Notes: a model not told the origin generated them from the sequence alone. A stretch of DNA of 64,000 nt from Streptomyces scabiei 87.22 (GCF_000091305.1 NC_013929.1:7192001-7256000); one strand, 5' to 3'; shown: positions 33,757-42,260, numbered from the stretch's first letter. A program made the numbers and translations.

Positions 33757-34842
33757 ATGCGCATGGGGAGACTGCTGGGATCGGGCCGCACGGCCGACGT
33801 GTACGAACTTCACCTCGACGAGGACGAGTCCCCACCGCCCGCCGACGTCGGCCTCACGCCCTCCCTCGAACCCTCCGCCCCCGACGGACGGGCCGACGGC
33901 GACGGAAGCGACGAGCATGCCGGACGCGCCGGCCACACCGGCCCTGACGTAGGCGGTCCCGGAGACCTGACCGGAATCGGCGGCCATTCTGGCCGTACCG
34001 GCCTCGACGGCCGTACCGGCATAGGCGGCCATACCGGAAGCGGCGGCCCCGGCGGCCCGGACGGAGACAGCCCCGGGGGCCATGCCGGAACGGGTGGCCC
34101 CGGCGGCCAAGCCGGCCTCGACAGCCTTACCGATTCGGGCGGCCCCGGCGACCACGCCGGAACCCGCGGCCCCGCGAGCCCGGCAGGGGCCACCGCGGCC
34201 TGGGTGCTGAGGCGCTACCGGGACGGCTGGGGTGACGCGGCCGCCGAGGCCGAGGTCATGGCCTACGTCCGGCGTCATGGGTACCCCGTCCCGCGCGTGC
34301 GCTCGGCGACCCGTACGGAGATGGTGCTGGAGCGTCTGTCCGGCCCGACGATGCTGGAGGCCCTGGCCACCGACCTGATCGACCCGGCCCAGGCGGGCGC
34401 CACCTTGGCCCGCCTCCTCCACGCCCTCCATGCTCTCCCGCCCCGCGACGCGGCTCCCGGTTCTCGTGTTCTCCACCTGGACCTGCACCCCGACAACGTC
34501 ATCCTCACGTCCCGGGGCCCCCAGGTCATCGACTGGAGCAACGCCGAGGAAGGACCGCCCGGCCTCGACTGGGGCATGTCCGCGATGATCCTGGCCCAGG
34601 TCGCCGTCGACGTGTCTGACGCACGCGCGGCGATGGCCCACGCCGTCCTCGTCTCCCTCCTCGGCCACCGGCCCGAAGGGCCCTCCGCCCTGACGGAGGA
34701 GGGGCTCGTCGAGGCGGGACGACGCCGGGCGGCCACGCCGACGATGACCACGCGCGAGGTCGAACTCATCTCAGCCGCAGAGGAGTTGGCCCGAGCCGTC
34801 AAGGATCACCGGGCGACCGCCCTCAGGCCGCCGCGTACGTGA
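33757..34842 (+). CDS. APH-family kinase with Gly-rich insertion
   Basis: 361 residues. An aminoglycoside-phosphotransferase-like fold: 'GRLLGSGRTADVYEL' (Gly loop), 'VLHLDLHPDNVIL' (catalytic Asp242) and 'QVIDWSNAEEGPPGLDWG' (metal-binding Asp259). Between the first strands and 'AAWVLRRYRDGWG' lies an insertion of about 125 residues (21-146) of Gly/Thr/Pro/His-rich near-repeats such as 'GGHTGSGGPGGPDG'. The usual strand-3 Lys appears as Arg in VLRRY. The substrate is unknown. TTAGGTT lies just before the ATG, suggesting a leaderless mRNA. The 3' end overlaps the convergent MBL gene by 20 bases. Confidence 0.75.
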   Translation: MRMGRLLGSGRTADVYELHLDEDESPPPADVGLTPSLEPSAPDGRADGDGSDEHAGRAGHTGPDVGGPGDLTGIGGHSGRTGLDGRTGIGGHTGSGGPGGPDGDSPGGHAGTGGPGGQAGLDSLTDSGGPGDHAGTRGPASPAGATAAWVLRRYRDGWGDAAAEAEVMAYVRRHGYPVPRVRSATRTEMVLERLSGPTMLEALATDLIDPAQAGATLARLLHALHALPPRDAAPGSRVLHLDLHPDNVILTSRGPQVIDWSNAEEGPPGLDWGMSAMILAQVAVDVSDARAAMAHAVLVSLLGHRPEGPSALTEEGLVEAGRRRAATPTMTTREVELISAAEELARAVKDHRATALRPPRT

Positions 34843-35842
34843 TCGGATCGCTCCCCGGTACCGCCTCCGCCCGCCCCAGCTTCACCAGGCGGCGGAGGTG
34901 TGCCTCCGCCTCGGAGACCGCGATGTTGCGGGAGCCGAAGGGGATCTGGGACCAGGGGCGGTTCCACTCCATGCGTTCGGCGAGCTGCCAGGCGGTGAGG
35001 GGGGTCGCGAGCAGGGTGAGCAGGCCGGTGAGCCGGGACTCGTGGTGGGCCAGCAGCTCCTCCACGCGGGTGGCGGAGTCGGTGAACGCGTACTGATGGG
35101 CGGGCAGGACCTCGGCGGCACCGAGGCGGCCGATGCGTTCCAGGGAGTCGAGGTAGTCGCCGAGGGGGTCGGTGACGGTGTCGTCGTCGGGGTCCTCGTA
35201 GAGGCCGATGTGCGGGCTGATCTCGGGAAGGAGATGGTCGCCGGAGAACAGGCGCCCGTGGCCGGGCAGTCCGGAGGGGTGCGCCTCCTCCAGGTGGAGG
35301 CAGACGTGCCCCGGTGTGTGCCCCGGCGTCCAGATCGCGCGGACGCGGCGGCCGGGGAGGTCAAGGAGTTCGCCGGGGGCGATCTCGCGGTCGGGGAGCG
35401 CGGGGGAGAAGCCGGGCAGCGCGCCGGGGCGGCGCGGCGGCGCGAGGTGCTCCTCGGGCGCGCCCGCCGCCGTGAGCTTGTCCGTCATGTACGTGAACCA
35501 GCGGTCCGGGCCCGTCCCGCGCGTGCGCCGCACGATCGCCGTGTCCGCCGCGTGCATGGCGATCCACGCCCCGGACGCCTCGCGCACCGCCCCCGACAGG
35601 CCGTGGTGGTCGGGGTGGTGGTGCGTGATCACGACCCCGTGGACCTCCGCGACCGACGTACCGCACGCCGTCAGTCCGGCGGCGAGCGTGTCCCAGGACG
35701 CCGGGTCGTCCCAGCCGGTGTCGACGAGGACAGGCCCCCGGTCGGTGTCGACGACGTACACGAGGGTGTGGCCGAGCGGGTTGTCCGGGATGGGGACCTC
35801 GATGGACCGTACGCCTCCGCCGTGATCGGTCACGTGTGTCAT
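34823..35842 (-). CDS. MBL-fold hydrolase in the putative KstR regulon
   Basis: 339 residues. Metal site: 'GVVITHHHPDHHGLSGAVRE' (H-x-H-x-D-H form), 'AIWTPGHTPGHVCLHLE' (third His), 'LFSGDHLLPEISPHIG' (bridging Asp) and 'EVLPAHQYAF' (last His). The C-terminal 80 residues contain a winged-helix-like region ('PLTAWQLAERMEWNRPW'), as in LACTB2-type thioesterase-like hydrolases. A CoA-thioester or lactone substrate is possible. A TATAGT hexamer sits six bases before the ATG, so the mRNA is probably leaderless. An exact KstR-like box overlaps the promoter. Confidence 0.8.
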   Translation of the reverse strand: MTHVTDHGGGVRSIEVPIPDNPLGHTLVYVVDTDRGPVLVDTGWDDPASWDTLAAGLTACGTSVAEVHGVVITHHHPDHHGLSGAVREASGAWIAMHAADTAIVRRTRGTGPDRWFTYMTDKLTAAGAPEEHLAPPRRPGALPGFSPALPDREIAPGELLDLPGRRVRAIWTPGHTPGHVCLHLEEAHPSGLPGHGRLFSGDHLLPEISPHIGLYEDPDDDTVTDPLGDYLDSLERIGRLGAAEVLPAHQYAFTDSATRVEELLAHHESRLTGLLTLLATPLTAWQLAERMEWNRPWSQIPFGSRNIAVSEAEAHLRRLVKLGRAEAVPGSDPITYAAA

Positions 35843-35856
35843 GAACTCACTATAAC

Positions 35857-35870
35857 TAGAACGGGTTCCA
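35857..35870. promoter_or_regulatory. KstR-like box before the MBL gene
   Basis: TAGAACGGGTTCCA matches TnnAACnnGTTnnA at every fixed position. It lies 14 bases upstream of the MBL start, overlapping its -10 region, and 136 bases before the divergent aldehyde dehydrogenase. Confidence 0.65.
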
Positions 35871-35965
35871 CCAGGGACGGGCATGCGGGCGCGCGATCAC
35901 GGCCGTCCGTAGGCGGACGACATGGACTCCTCCCCCGGGAACTGGTATCAGTTCTCTACCAGAAA

Positions 35966-35980
35966 CTGACGGTACGTCAG
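35966..35980. promoter_or_regulatory. Palindrome CTGACGGTACGTCAG, aldehyde dehydrogenase
   Basis: A 15-bp sequence with perfect CTGACG/CGTCAG arms, 26 bases upstream of the aldehyde dehydrogenase start. The identical sequence occurs at 44899-44913. Confidence 0.65.
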
Positions 35981-36006
35981 AGAAGTGGCTCCGGGAGGCA
36001 GCGGCC

Positions 36007-37500
36007 ATGACCGAACTCGTGGAACACGGACAGCTGTTCATCGGCGGGGAGTTGACCGACCCCCTGGGCACCGATGTCATCGAGGTGGTCTCACCGCACA
36101 CCGAGGAGGTCATCGGCCGCGTCCCGCACGCGTCGCGCGCGGACGTCGACCGGGCCGTGGCCGCCGCACGCCACGCCTTCGACCACGGCCCCTGGCCGCG
36201 CATGACCCTCGACGAACGCGTCGAGGTCGTCACCCGGATCAAGGACGCCTTCGCCGTACGCCACGAGGAGTTCGCCCGGATCATCAGCTCCGAGAACGGC
36301 ACCCCGGTCACCTCCAGCGTGATGGTGCAGGCGCTCGCGTCGATGCTGGTGTGGGACGCGGCGATCACGACGGCCCGCGGATTCACCTACGAGGAGCGGC
36401 GCGACGGCGTACTCGGCAAGATCCTGGTGCGGCGCGAACCGGTCGGGGTCGTCGCGGCCGTCGTCCCCTGGAACGTCCCCCAGTTCACCGCCGCCGCGAA
36501 GCTCGCCCCCGCCCTCCTCGCCGGCTGCCCGGCGATCCTGAAGGTCTCGCCCGAAACCCCCCTGGACGCCTACCTGTTGGCGGAGATAGCCGCCGAGGCG
36601 GGCCTGCCCGAGGGCGTGCTGTCCGTCCTCCCCGCCGACCGCGAGGTCAGCGAGTACCTGGTGGGGCACCCGGGCGTCGACAAGGTCTCCTTCACCGGTT
36701 CGGTCGCCGCGGGCAAGCGGGTCATGGAGGTCGCCGCCCGCAACCTCACCCGGGTCACCCTGGAACTGGGCGGCAAGTCGGCGGCGGTGATCCTGCCGGA
36801 CGCGGACGCGCAGACCGCCGTCAACGGCATCGCCCCCTTCGCCTGGATGATCAACGGTCAGGCGTGCGTAGCCCAGACCCGCATCCTCGTCCCCCGCTCC
36901 CGCTACGACGAGTTCGCCGAGGCGTTCGCGGGCTACGCCTCCGCGCTGAAGATCGGCGACCCCCTCGACCCGGCCACCGAACTCGGCCCCCTGGTCGCCG
37001 AGCGCCAGCAGCGCCGCAGCCTCGACTACATCCGCATCGGCCAGGAGGAGGGCGCCAAGATCCTCACCGGCGGCGGCCGTCCCGCCGGCCTGGAACGCGG
37101 CTGGTACGTGGAGCCGACCCTCTTCGGCGACGTCGACAACTCCATGCGCATCGCCCGCGAGGAGATCTTCGGCCCGGTGATCTGCCTCCTCCCGTACGGC
37201 GACGAAGCCGACGCCGTCCGTATCGCCAACGACTCCGACTACGGCCTCAGCGGCAGCGTCTGGACCGCCGACGACGAACGCGGCATCGACGTCGCCCGCC
37301 GGGTCCGCACCGGCACCTACTCCGTCAACACCTTCAGCCTCGACATGCTCGGCCCCTTCGGCGGCTACAAGAACTCCGGCCTGGGACGGGAGTTCGGCCC
37401 CGAGGGCTACGGCGAGTACCTGGAGCACAAGATGATCCACCTCCCGGCCGGCTACGAGCCGCCCGGCGTCACCACCCTCACCGTCGACGGGGAGGAGTGA
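36007..37500 (+). CDS. NAD(P)-dependent aldehyde dehydrogenase
   Basis: 497 residues, ATG 36007 after GGGAGG. ALDH landmarks: 'GVVAAVVPWNVPQFTAAAKL' (cofactor site), 'KVSFTGSVAAGKRVMEVAA', 'RVTLELGGKSAAVILPDA' (general-base Glu) and 'NGQACVAQTRILVP' (catalytic Cys). It oxidises an aldehyde to an acid. A ferredoxin gene begins six bases after its stop. Position next to a KstR-like box suggests a terpenoid or steroid side-chain aldehyde, which is inference. Confidence 0.9.
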   Translation: MTELVEHGQLFIGGELTDPLGTDVIEVVSPHTEEVIGRVPHASRADVDRAVAAARHAFDHGPWPRMTLDERVEVVTRIKDAFAVRHEEFARIISSENGTPVTSSVMVQALASMLVWDAAITTARGFTYEERRDGVLGKILVRREPVGVVAAVVPWNVPQFTAAAKLAPALLAGCPAILKVSPETPLDAYLLAEIAAEAGLPEGVLSVLPADREVSEYLVGHPGVDKVSFTGSVAAGKRVMEVAARNLTRVTLELGGKSAAVILPDADAQTAVNGIAPFAWMINGQACVAQTRILVPRSRYDEFAEAFAGYASALKIGDPLDPATELGPLVAERQQRRSLDYIRIGQEEGAKILTGGGRPAGLERGWYVEPTLFGDVDNSMRIAREEIFGPVICLLPYGDEADAVRIANDSDYGLSGSVWTADDERGIDVARRVRTGTYSVNTFSLDMLGPFGGYKNSGLGREFGPEGYGEYLEHKMIHLPAGYEPPGVTTLTVDGEE

Positions 37501-37506
37501 CCGGCG

Positions 37507-37740
37507 ATGGGTGACCGCTGGCACGTGGAGGTCGACCGCGCCGTCTGCATCGGCTCCGCCCAGTGCACGCACCTGGCCCCGGACGCCTTCCGCCTCGACT
37601 CCGCCATGCAGTCCCACCCCGTCGCCCCCGACACCGACGCCAACGAACGCATCCTGAAGGCGGCCGAGGGCTGCCCGGTGGAGGCGATCGCGATCGCCCT
37701 GCCGGGCAGTGGGGAGCCGGTGTTCCCGCCGGAGGAGTAG
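37507..37740 (+). CDS. P450-type small ferredoxin
   Basis: 77 residues. 'AVCIGSAQCTHLAPDAFRLD' and 'AAEGCPVEAIAIALPGSG' give cysteines in the C-x5-C ... C-P arrangement of the single-cluster [3Fe-4S] ferredoxins that serve actinobacterial P450s. It forms an operon with the aldehyde dehydrogenase. A candidate electron donor to the CYP125-type enzyme at 21.4 kb, though no P450 is adjacent. Confidence 0.85.
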   Translation: MGDRWHVEVDRAVCIGSAQCTHLAPDAFRLDSAMQSHPVAPDTDANERILKAAEGCPVEAIAIALPGSGEPVFPPEE

Positions 37741-37795
37741 CGGCCTACGCTCTGCGGTCGGTACGACAACGATCGGGAAGCCGGAGCGGGAAAGC

Positions 37796-38662
37796 GTGCG
37801 GAAGTCCGAGGCCAGGGAATTGATCAGGCAGGCGCGGGAGGCATGGGAGGCCGAGGAGTGGCAGCGCGCCGCCGACCTCTACGAACAGGTGCTCGCCCAT
37901 TTCCCGGACGAGAAGCCGAGCGCGGCGTGGTGGTACGACGCCGCCCTAGGCCACAAGTTCCTGCGCGACTGGGACAAGGCGTACGAACTCGGTGTCCAGG
38001 CCGCCGCCCGCGCACCGCGCGGAGAGGGCGACCCCGCCTTCTGGAACCTGGGCATCGCGGCCACGGTCCGCCACGACTGGGCCGTCGCCCGCGACGCCTG
38101 GGCCGGCTTCGGCATCACCCTGCCCGACGGCGAGGGCGAGATCCACGGCCGCTTCGGGCATGCCTGCGTCCGTCTGGACACCGAGGGCTCGCGCGAGGTG
38201 GTGTGGATCGAGCGGCTGTGCCCGACGCGCGGACGCGTGCTCAGCGTCCCCGTGACCGGCGGCCGCCGGCACGGCGAGATCGTCCTCCACGACGGTGAGC
38301 CCAACGGTGAACGCGTCGTCGACGGCTCGGCCTTCCCGGTCTTCGACGAGCTGCTGCTCTTCGAGTCGTCCGACCTGCCCACGTTCCAGGTGACGGTCGC
38401 GGCCGGTGAACCGGAGGACCTGGACACCCTCGTCGCCCTCTTCGCCGACCACGGCTTCGCCGCCGAGCCGGCCGACACCCTGACGACCTACTGCGCCTGC
38501 TGCAGCGAGGGCACTCTCCACAAGGAGCCCCGGGCGCCCAGCGCCGGCGCCCAGCGTGTCTCCCTCGCGGCCCCGGAGGACGAGGCCCGCCGCCTGCTCG
38601 GCCGGTGGGCGGGGGAGAAGGCGATCGGGCGCAGCTGGAGCGGGCTGGAGGCCGTGGCGTAG
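37796..38662 (+). CDS. TPR-containing hypothetical protein
   Basis: 288 residues from GTG 37796. The N-terminal 110 residues form TPR-like helix pairs ('EAWEAEEWQRAADLYEQVLA', 'RDWDKAYELGVQAAARAPRG'). The middle has beta strands ('FGHACVRLDTEGSREVVWIE'), and a Cys pair occurs near 235 ('TTYCACCSEGTLHKE'). I know of similar actinobacterial proteins but no function. It has its own promoter region 56 bases after the ferredoxin stop. Confidence 0.65.
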   Translation: MRKSEARELIRQAREAWEAEEWQRAADLYEQVLAHFPDEKPSAAWWYDAALGHKFLRDWDKAYELGVQAAARAPRGEGDPAFWNLGIAATVRHDWAVARDAWAGFGITLPDGEGEIHGRFGHACVRLDTEGSREVVWIERLCPTRGRVLSVPVTGGRRHGEIVLHDGEPNGERVVDGSAFPVFDELLLFESSDLPTFQVTVAAGEPEDLDTLVALFADHGFAAEPADTLTTYCACCSEGTLHKEPRAPSAGAQRVSLAAPEDEARRLLGRWAGEKAIGRSWSGLEAVA

Positions 38663-38747
38663 AGGGAGGGGAAGCGCCACCGCCCGGAGTGCCGGAGTAC
38701 CGGAGTGCCCGAATGTCGGAAAAGTCGAAAAAGTTCCCTTCAGGGGG

Positions 38748-38775
38748 TTGTCTTCCCTGTGGGGCGTTCTATGGT
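38748..38775 (+). promoter_or_regulatory. Sigma-70-type promoter of the ncRNA
   Basis: TTGTCT (38748-38753), 16-base spacer, TATGGT (38770-38775). Predicted transcription start at about 38782, exactly where the RNA's closing helix begins. Confidence 0.65.
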
Positions 38776-38781
38776 GGAAAT

Positions 38782-38972
38782 CGGCCTACGAGACGAGTGA
38801 GGGAGCCGACCGAAGTAGCCGACAGCGGCGTGAGGCAGCAGATCCGCCGGTGCCGACGTCGACGGTCGGGCTGAGAGGCCGGAAGGCAGCACGACAGGGC
38901 CTGACGGTGACCCCAGCACCTGACGCCGGAGGTGAGCGGTACCGGCGCAGGAACCCGTCTCGTAGGTCTTTT
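38782..38972 (+). ncRNA. Stand-alone structured RNA with TPP-riboswitch-like core
   Basis: A 191-base RNA. The ends pair over 13 bp (38783-38795 with 38956-38968, one G-U), followed by TTTT, so the closing helix doubles as a terminator. Inside, in TPP-riboswitch order: GGGAGC (38801-38806); helix AGCCGACCG (38804-38812) with CGGTCGGGCT (38863-38872); CTGAGA (38871-38876); GACCCC (38909-38914); ACCTGA (38918-38923); helix CGCCGG/CCGGCG (38924-38929, 38942-38947); GCGCAGGAA (38945-38953). The TPP L5 sequence UAAUG is not seen. No plus-strand gene follows; the next gene converges. Either a free ligand-binding or trans-acting RNA, or an orphan riboswitch relic. Confidence 0.55.
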
Positions 38973-39064
38973 CCTGCCGTTCTTGCCTGTTGCCGCCGTT
39001 CCCGCGTTCCCGCGTTCCCGCCGTTCCGGCTGTCTTCCCACGTTTACGGCTTCCCGCCCGCCCT

Positions 39065-39703
39065 TCAGGGCTGCGTCCGCCGGTCCGGGGCCGTCAGGTC
39101 GATCAGGCGGCACACCGTCTCGATGTCGATCTTCACCTGGGCGATCGAGGCGCGGCCGGACAGCCAGGTGATGAGGGCCGAGTGCCAGGTGTGCTCGATG
39201 ACCCGCACCGCCGACAACTGTTCCGGCCCCGGGTTCTCCAGCCCCATGGCGTCGAGGATGATCGCGGTCGTCTGGTGGGAGACCTGGTCGACCTCGGGGC
39301 TGACGCTGCGGTCGGCGAAGGTCAGCGCGCGGACCATGGCGTCGGCGAGATGGGGCTCGCGCTGCAGCGCGCGGAAGGCGCGCATCAGGGTCTCGGCGAC
39401 GCGCTCGGCCGCCGTCGCGCCGCTCGGGGGCTTCTTGCGGAGCGTGCCGTGCATGTGCTCCAGCTGGTCCTGCATCGTGGCGACCAGCAGATGGATCTTG
39501 GACGGGAAGTAGCGGTAGAGCGTGCCGAGCGCGACCTGCGAGGACTCGGCGACCTCCCGCATCTGCACGGCGTCGAAACCGCCCCGGCTGGCCAGCTGTG
39601 CACTCGCGTGCAGGATGCGGCGCCGACGGGCCTCCTGCCGCTCCGTGAGGGGCGGTGAGTCCGGTCGCCCGGCGCCGGCTTCCACCTTGACTTCCGCAGG
39701 CAT
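39065..39703 (-). CDS. kstR: KstR-like TetR-family repressor
   Basis: 212 residues. The DNA-binding domain 'RRRRILHASAQLASRGGFDA', 'VQMREVAESSQVALGTLYRY', 'FPSKIHLLVATM' closely follows mycobacterial KstR from memory, and the match continues in the effector domain (RALTFADRS, SEVDQV-like EVDQVSHQ, 'WHSALITWLSGRASIAQVKI'). KstR represses sterol-uptake and catabolism genes and is released by steroid-CoA intermediates. Five KstR-like boxes occur in this window, one upstream of this gene. An 83-bp tandem-repeat tract lies directly before its start. Confidence 0.8.
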   Translation of the reverse strand: MPAEVKVEAGAGRPDSPPLTERQEARRRRILHASAQLASRGGFDAVQMREVAESSQVALGTLYRYFPSKIHLLVATMQDQLEHMHGTLRKKPPSGATAAERVAETLMRAFRALQREPHLADAMVRALTFADRSVSPEVDQVSHQTTAIILDAMGLENPGPEQLSAVRVIEHTWHSALITWLSGRASIAQVKIDIETVCRLIDLTAPDRRTQP

Positions 39704-39714
39704 GGGTCTCGTTC

Positions 39715-39797
39715 CGTGACAGTCGTGAGGGTCGTGACAGTCGTGAGGGTCGTGACGGTCGGTGAGGGTCGTGACAGTCGTGACGGTCGGTGAGGGT
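39715..39797. repeat. Tandem repeat tract in the kstR leader
   Basis: Two exact 18-bp units CGTGACAGTCGTGAGGGT (39715-39732, 39733-39750), then a 19-bp variant (39751-39769) and a 28-bp composite (39770-39797). It lies between the kstR start codon and its predicted operator. Confidence 0.85.
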
Positions 39798-39907
39798 ATG
39801 CGATCAAATAGCATGCCAGGGCGTGTGCCGTGGCGTGAATCACCTGATCCACCTCTCACAGCCGTTCTACCAGCCGGTAGATTCAGAGCCTCTCGAACGA
39901 TCAACTC

Positions 39908-39921
39908 TGAAACTTGTTCTA
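39908..39921. promoter_or_regulatory. KstR-like box before kstR and the glycosyltransferase
   Basis: TGAAACTTGTTCTA matches TnnAACnnGTTnnA at every fixed position. It lies between the divergent kstR and glycosyltransferase genes, 54 bases upstream of the latter. Confidence 0.65.
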
Positions 39922-39975
39922 GATTACCGTCTCGTCGTAATCTCACGGGAAATCGCAGTGAGAAGGGGGCCAGGA

Positions 39976-41499
39976 GTGACCGCGGAGGCCAGTCAGGCGG
40001 GGTCCCGACGTGACCTCGCCGCGGACGGCGAGCGACCGCTCACCATCGCCCTCCTCACCTATAAGGGGAACCCGTTCTGCGGGGGACAGGGCGTCTACGT
40101 ACGGCACCTCTCGCGCGAGCTGGCCCACCTCGGCCACCGGGTCGAGGTGATCGGCTCCCAGCCCTACCCGGTGCTCGACGAGGACGCCGTGCCCGTCGAC
40201 GGTCCGGGCGGGGTCTCCCTGACCGAGCTGCCGAGCCTCGACCTCTACCGCCAGCCCGACCCCTTCCGCACCCCGAAGCGGGACGAGTACCGCGACTGGG
40301 TGGACGCCCTCGAAGTGGCGACGATGTGGACCGGCGGCTTCCCCGAGCCCCTGACGTTCTCCCTGCGTGCCCGCCGCCATCTGCGGGCCCGGCGCGGGGA
40401 GTTCGACGTCGTCCACGACAACCAGACCCTCGGGTACGGGCTGCTGGGCGATGTCGGCGCACCCCTGGTCACCACCATCCACCACCCCATCACCGTGGAC
40501 CGGCAGTTGGAGCTGGACGCGGCCGAGGGATGGCAGCGGCGGATGTCCGTGCGCCGCTGGTACGCCTTCACGCGCATGCAGAAGCGGGTCGCGCGACGGC
40601 TGCCGTCCGTGCTCACCGTCTCCGGCACCTCCCGCCAGGAGATAGTCGACCACCTCGGCGTCCGCGACGACCGCATGCACGTCGTGCACATAGGCGCCGA
40701 CACCGACCTCTTCTCGCCGGACCCGGCCGTGGCCCGGATCCCGGGCCGGATCGTCACCACCTCCAGCGCGGACGTGCCGCTCAAGGGCCTCGTCTTCCTC
40801 GTCGAGGCGCTCGCCAAGGTGCGCGCCGAGCACCCCGCCGCCCACCTCGTCGTCGTCGGCAAGCGGCCCACCGAGGGCCCGGTCGCCCAAGCCGTCGAGC
40901 GCTACGGCCTCGAAGGCGCCGTCGAGTTCGTCAAGGGCATCTCGGACGCCGAACTCGTCGACCTGGTCCGCTCGGCCGAGGCCGCCTGCGTGCCCTCGCT
41001 GTACGAGGGGTTCTCCCTGCCCGCCGCCGAGGCCATGGCCACCGCCACGCCGCTGGTCGCTACCACCGGCGGAGCCATACCGGAGGTCGCCGGACCCGAC
41101 GGCGAGACCTGCCTCGCCGTGCCCCCGGGCGACGCGGGCGCCCTGGCCGCCGCCCTGACCCGGCTCCTCGGCGACCCGGAACTCCGGCGGCGGCTCGGCC
41201 GCGCCGGCCGCGAACGGGTGCTCCGGCGCTTCACCTGGGCCCGCGCCGCCGAGGGCACGGTGGCCCACTACCGCGAGGCCGTGGCCCGCGCCGAGGGCCG
41301 CCGGACGCAGACCGCCGCGAGCCCCGCACCGGCGGAACGCCCCCTCGCCGAAGTCCCCGCGGCCCCCGCGGCCCCCGATGCCGCCCCCGCCGCCCACGCC
41401 GCCGAGGACGGGGAGACCCACGAGGGCGTCCCGGCCGCCGGCGGCACAGTCGAGACCAACCGCGAAAGCGCCAACCGCGAAAGCAGGGCCACGTGCTGA
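39976..41499 (+). CDS. GT4-family glycosyltransferase
   Basis: 507 residues; GTG 39976 after AAGGGGG. GT-B fold: N-terminal 'TYKGNPFCGGQGVYVRHLSR' and 'LGHRVEVIGSQPYPVL'; C-terminal nucleotide-sugar site 'VPSLYEGFSLPAAEAMATAT' (E-x7-E) and 'LVATTGGAIPEVAGPDGE'. The last 80 residues are an Ala/Pro/Glu-rich tail. The acceptor is unknown. First gene of a tight three-gene operon (seven-base overlap with the methyltransferase). The KstR-like box upstream could regulate it as well as kstR. Confidence 0.85.
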   Translation: MTAEASQAGSRRDLAADGERPLTIALLTYKGNPFCGGQGVYVRHLSRELAHLGHRVEVIGSQPYPVLDEDAVPVDGPGGVSLTELPSLDLYRQPDPFRTPKRDEYRDWVDALEVATMWTGGFPEPLTFSLRARRHLRARRGEFDVVHDNQTLGYGLLGDVGAPLVTTIHHPITVDRQLELDAAEGWQRRMSVRRWYAFTRMQKRVARRLPSVLTVSGTSRQEIVDHLGVRDDRMHVVHIGADTDLFSPDPAVARIPGRIVTTSSADVPLKGLVFLVEALAKVRAEHPAAHLVVVGKRPTEGPVAQAVERYGLEGAVEFVKGISDAELVDLVRSAEAACVPSLYEGFSLPAAEAMATATPLVATTGGAIPEVAGPDGETCLAVPPGDAGALAAALTRLLGDPELRRRLGRAGRERVLRRFTWARAAEGTVAHYREAVARAEGRRTQTAASPAPAERPLAEVPAAPAAPDAAPAAHAAEDGETHEGVPAAGGTVETNRESANRESRATC

Positions 41500-42260
41500 C
41501 CGTCGATTTCTCCCGGTTCCCCCTCGCCCCGGGGGACCGGGTCCTGGATCTCGGCTGTGGAGCGGGCCGGCACGCCTTCGAGTGCTACCGGCGCGGCGCC
41601 CAGGTCGTGGCCCTCGACCAGAACGGCGAGGAGATCCGCGAGGTCGCCAAGTGGTTCGCGGCGATGAAGGAGGCCGGCGAGGCACCCGAGGGTGCCACCG
41701 CGACGGCCATGGAGGGCGACGCCCTCGCACTGCCCTTCCCCGACGAGTCCTTCGACGTCGTCATCATCTCCGAGGTGATGGAGCACATCCCCGACGACAA
41801 GGGCGTCCTGGCCGAGATGGTCCGGGTGCTGCGGCCCGGCGGCCGCATAGCCATCACCGTCCCGCGCTACGGCCCCGAGAAGGTCTGCTGGGCGCTCTCC
41901 GACGCCTACCACGAGGTCGAGGGCGGCCACATCCGCATCTACAAGGCCGACGAACTGCTGGCCAGGATCCGCGAGGCGGGCCTCCAGCCGTACGGCACCC
42001 ACCACGCGCACGCCCTGCACTCGCCGTACTGGTGGCTGAAGTGCGCGTTCGGCGTCGACAACGACAAGGCGCTGCCCGTGCGGGCGTACCACAAGCTGCT
42101 GGTCTGGGACATCATGAAGAAGCCGCTGCTCACCCGGGTCGCCGAGGAGGCGCTGAACCCGGTGATCGGCAAGAGCTTCGTGGCCTACGCCACCAAGCCG
42201 CACCTGCCACCGCTGGCCGACCGGGACGCCGGCGGCGTCTTCGAGGCGGCCGCCAAGTGA
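41493..42260 (+). CDS. Class I SAM-dependent methyltransferase
   Basis: 255 residues from GTG 41493, overlapping the glycosyltransferase stop by seven bases. Methyltransf_11 motifs: 'GDRVLDLGCGAGRHAFECYR', 'VVALDQNGEEIREVAKW', 'FDVVIISEVMEHIPDDKG' and 'VLRPGGRIAITVPRYGPE'. The C-terminal 'HALHSPYWWLKCAFG' region is specific to this subgroup. It may methylate the product of the adjacent glycosyltransferase; this is inferred from the operon only. Confidence 0.85.
   Translation: MLTVDFSRFPLAPGDRVLDLGCGAGRHAFECYRRGAQVVALDQNGEEIREVAKWFAAMKEAGEAPEGATATAMEGDALALPFPDESFDVVIISEVMEHIPDDKGVLAEMVRVLRPGGRIAITVPRYGPEKVCWALSDAYHEVEGGHIRIYKADELLARIREAGLQPYGTHHAHALHSPYWWLKCAFGVDNDKALPVRAYHKLLVWDIMKKPLLTRVAEEALNPVIGKSFVAYATKPHLPPLADRDAGGVFEAAAK

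Noticed and set aside
38783..38972. RNase P, tmRNA, SRP or cobalamin-riboswitch RNA
   Set aside because: Characteristic conserved sequences of these RNAs are absent; the TPP-like block order fits better.
39715..39797. CRISPR-like array
   Set aside because: Units are contiguous without unique spacers, and there are no cas genes.
40326..41490. Long alternative frame across the glycosyltransferase gene
   Set aside because: Arg/Pro/His-rich shadow translation; only its end, from GTG 41493, is a real methyltransferase.
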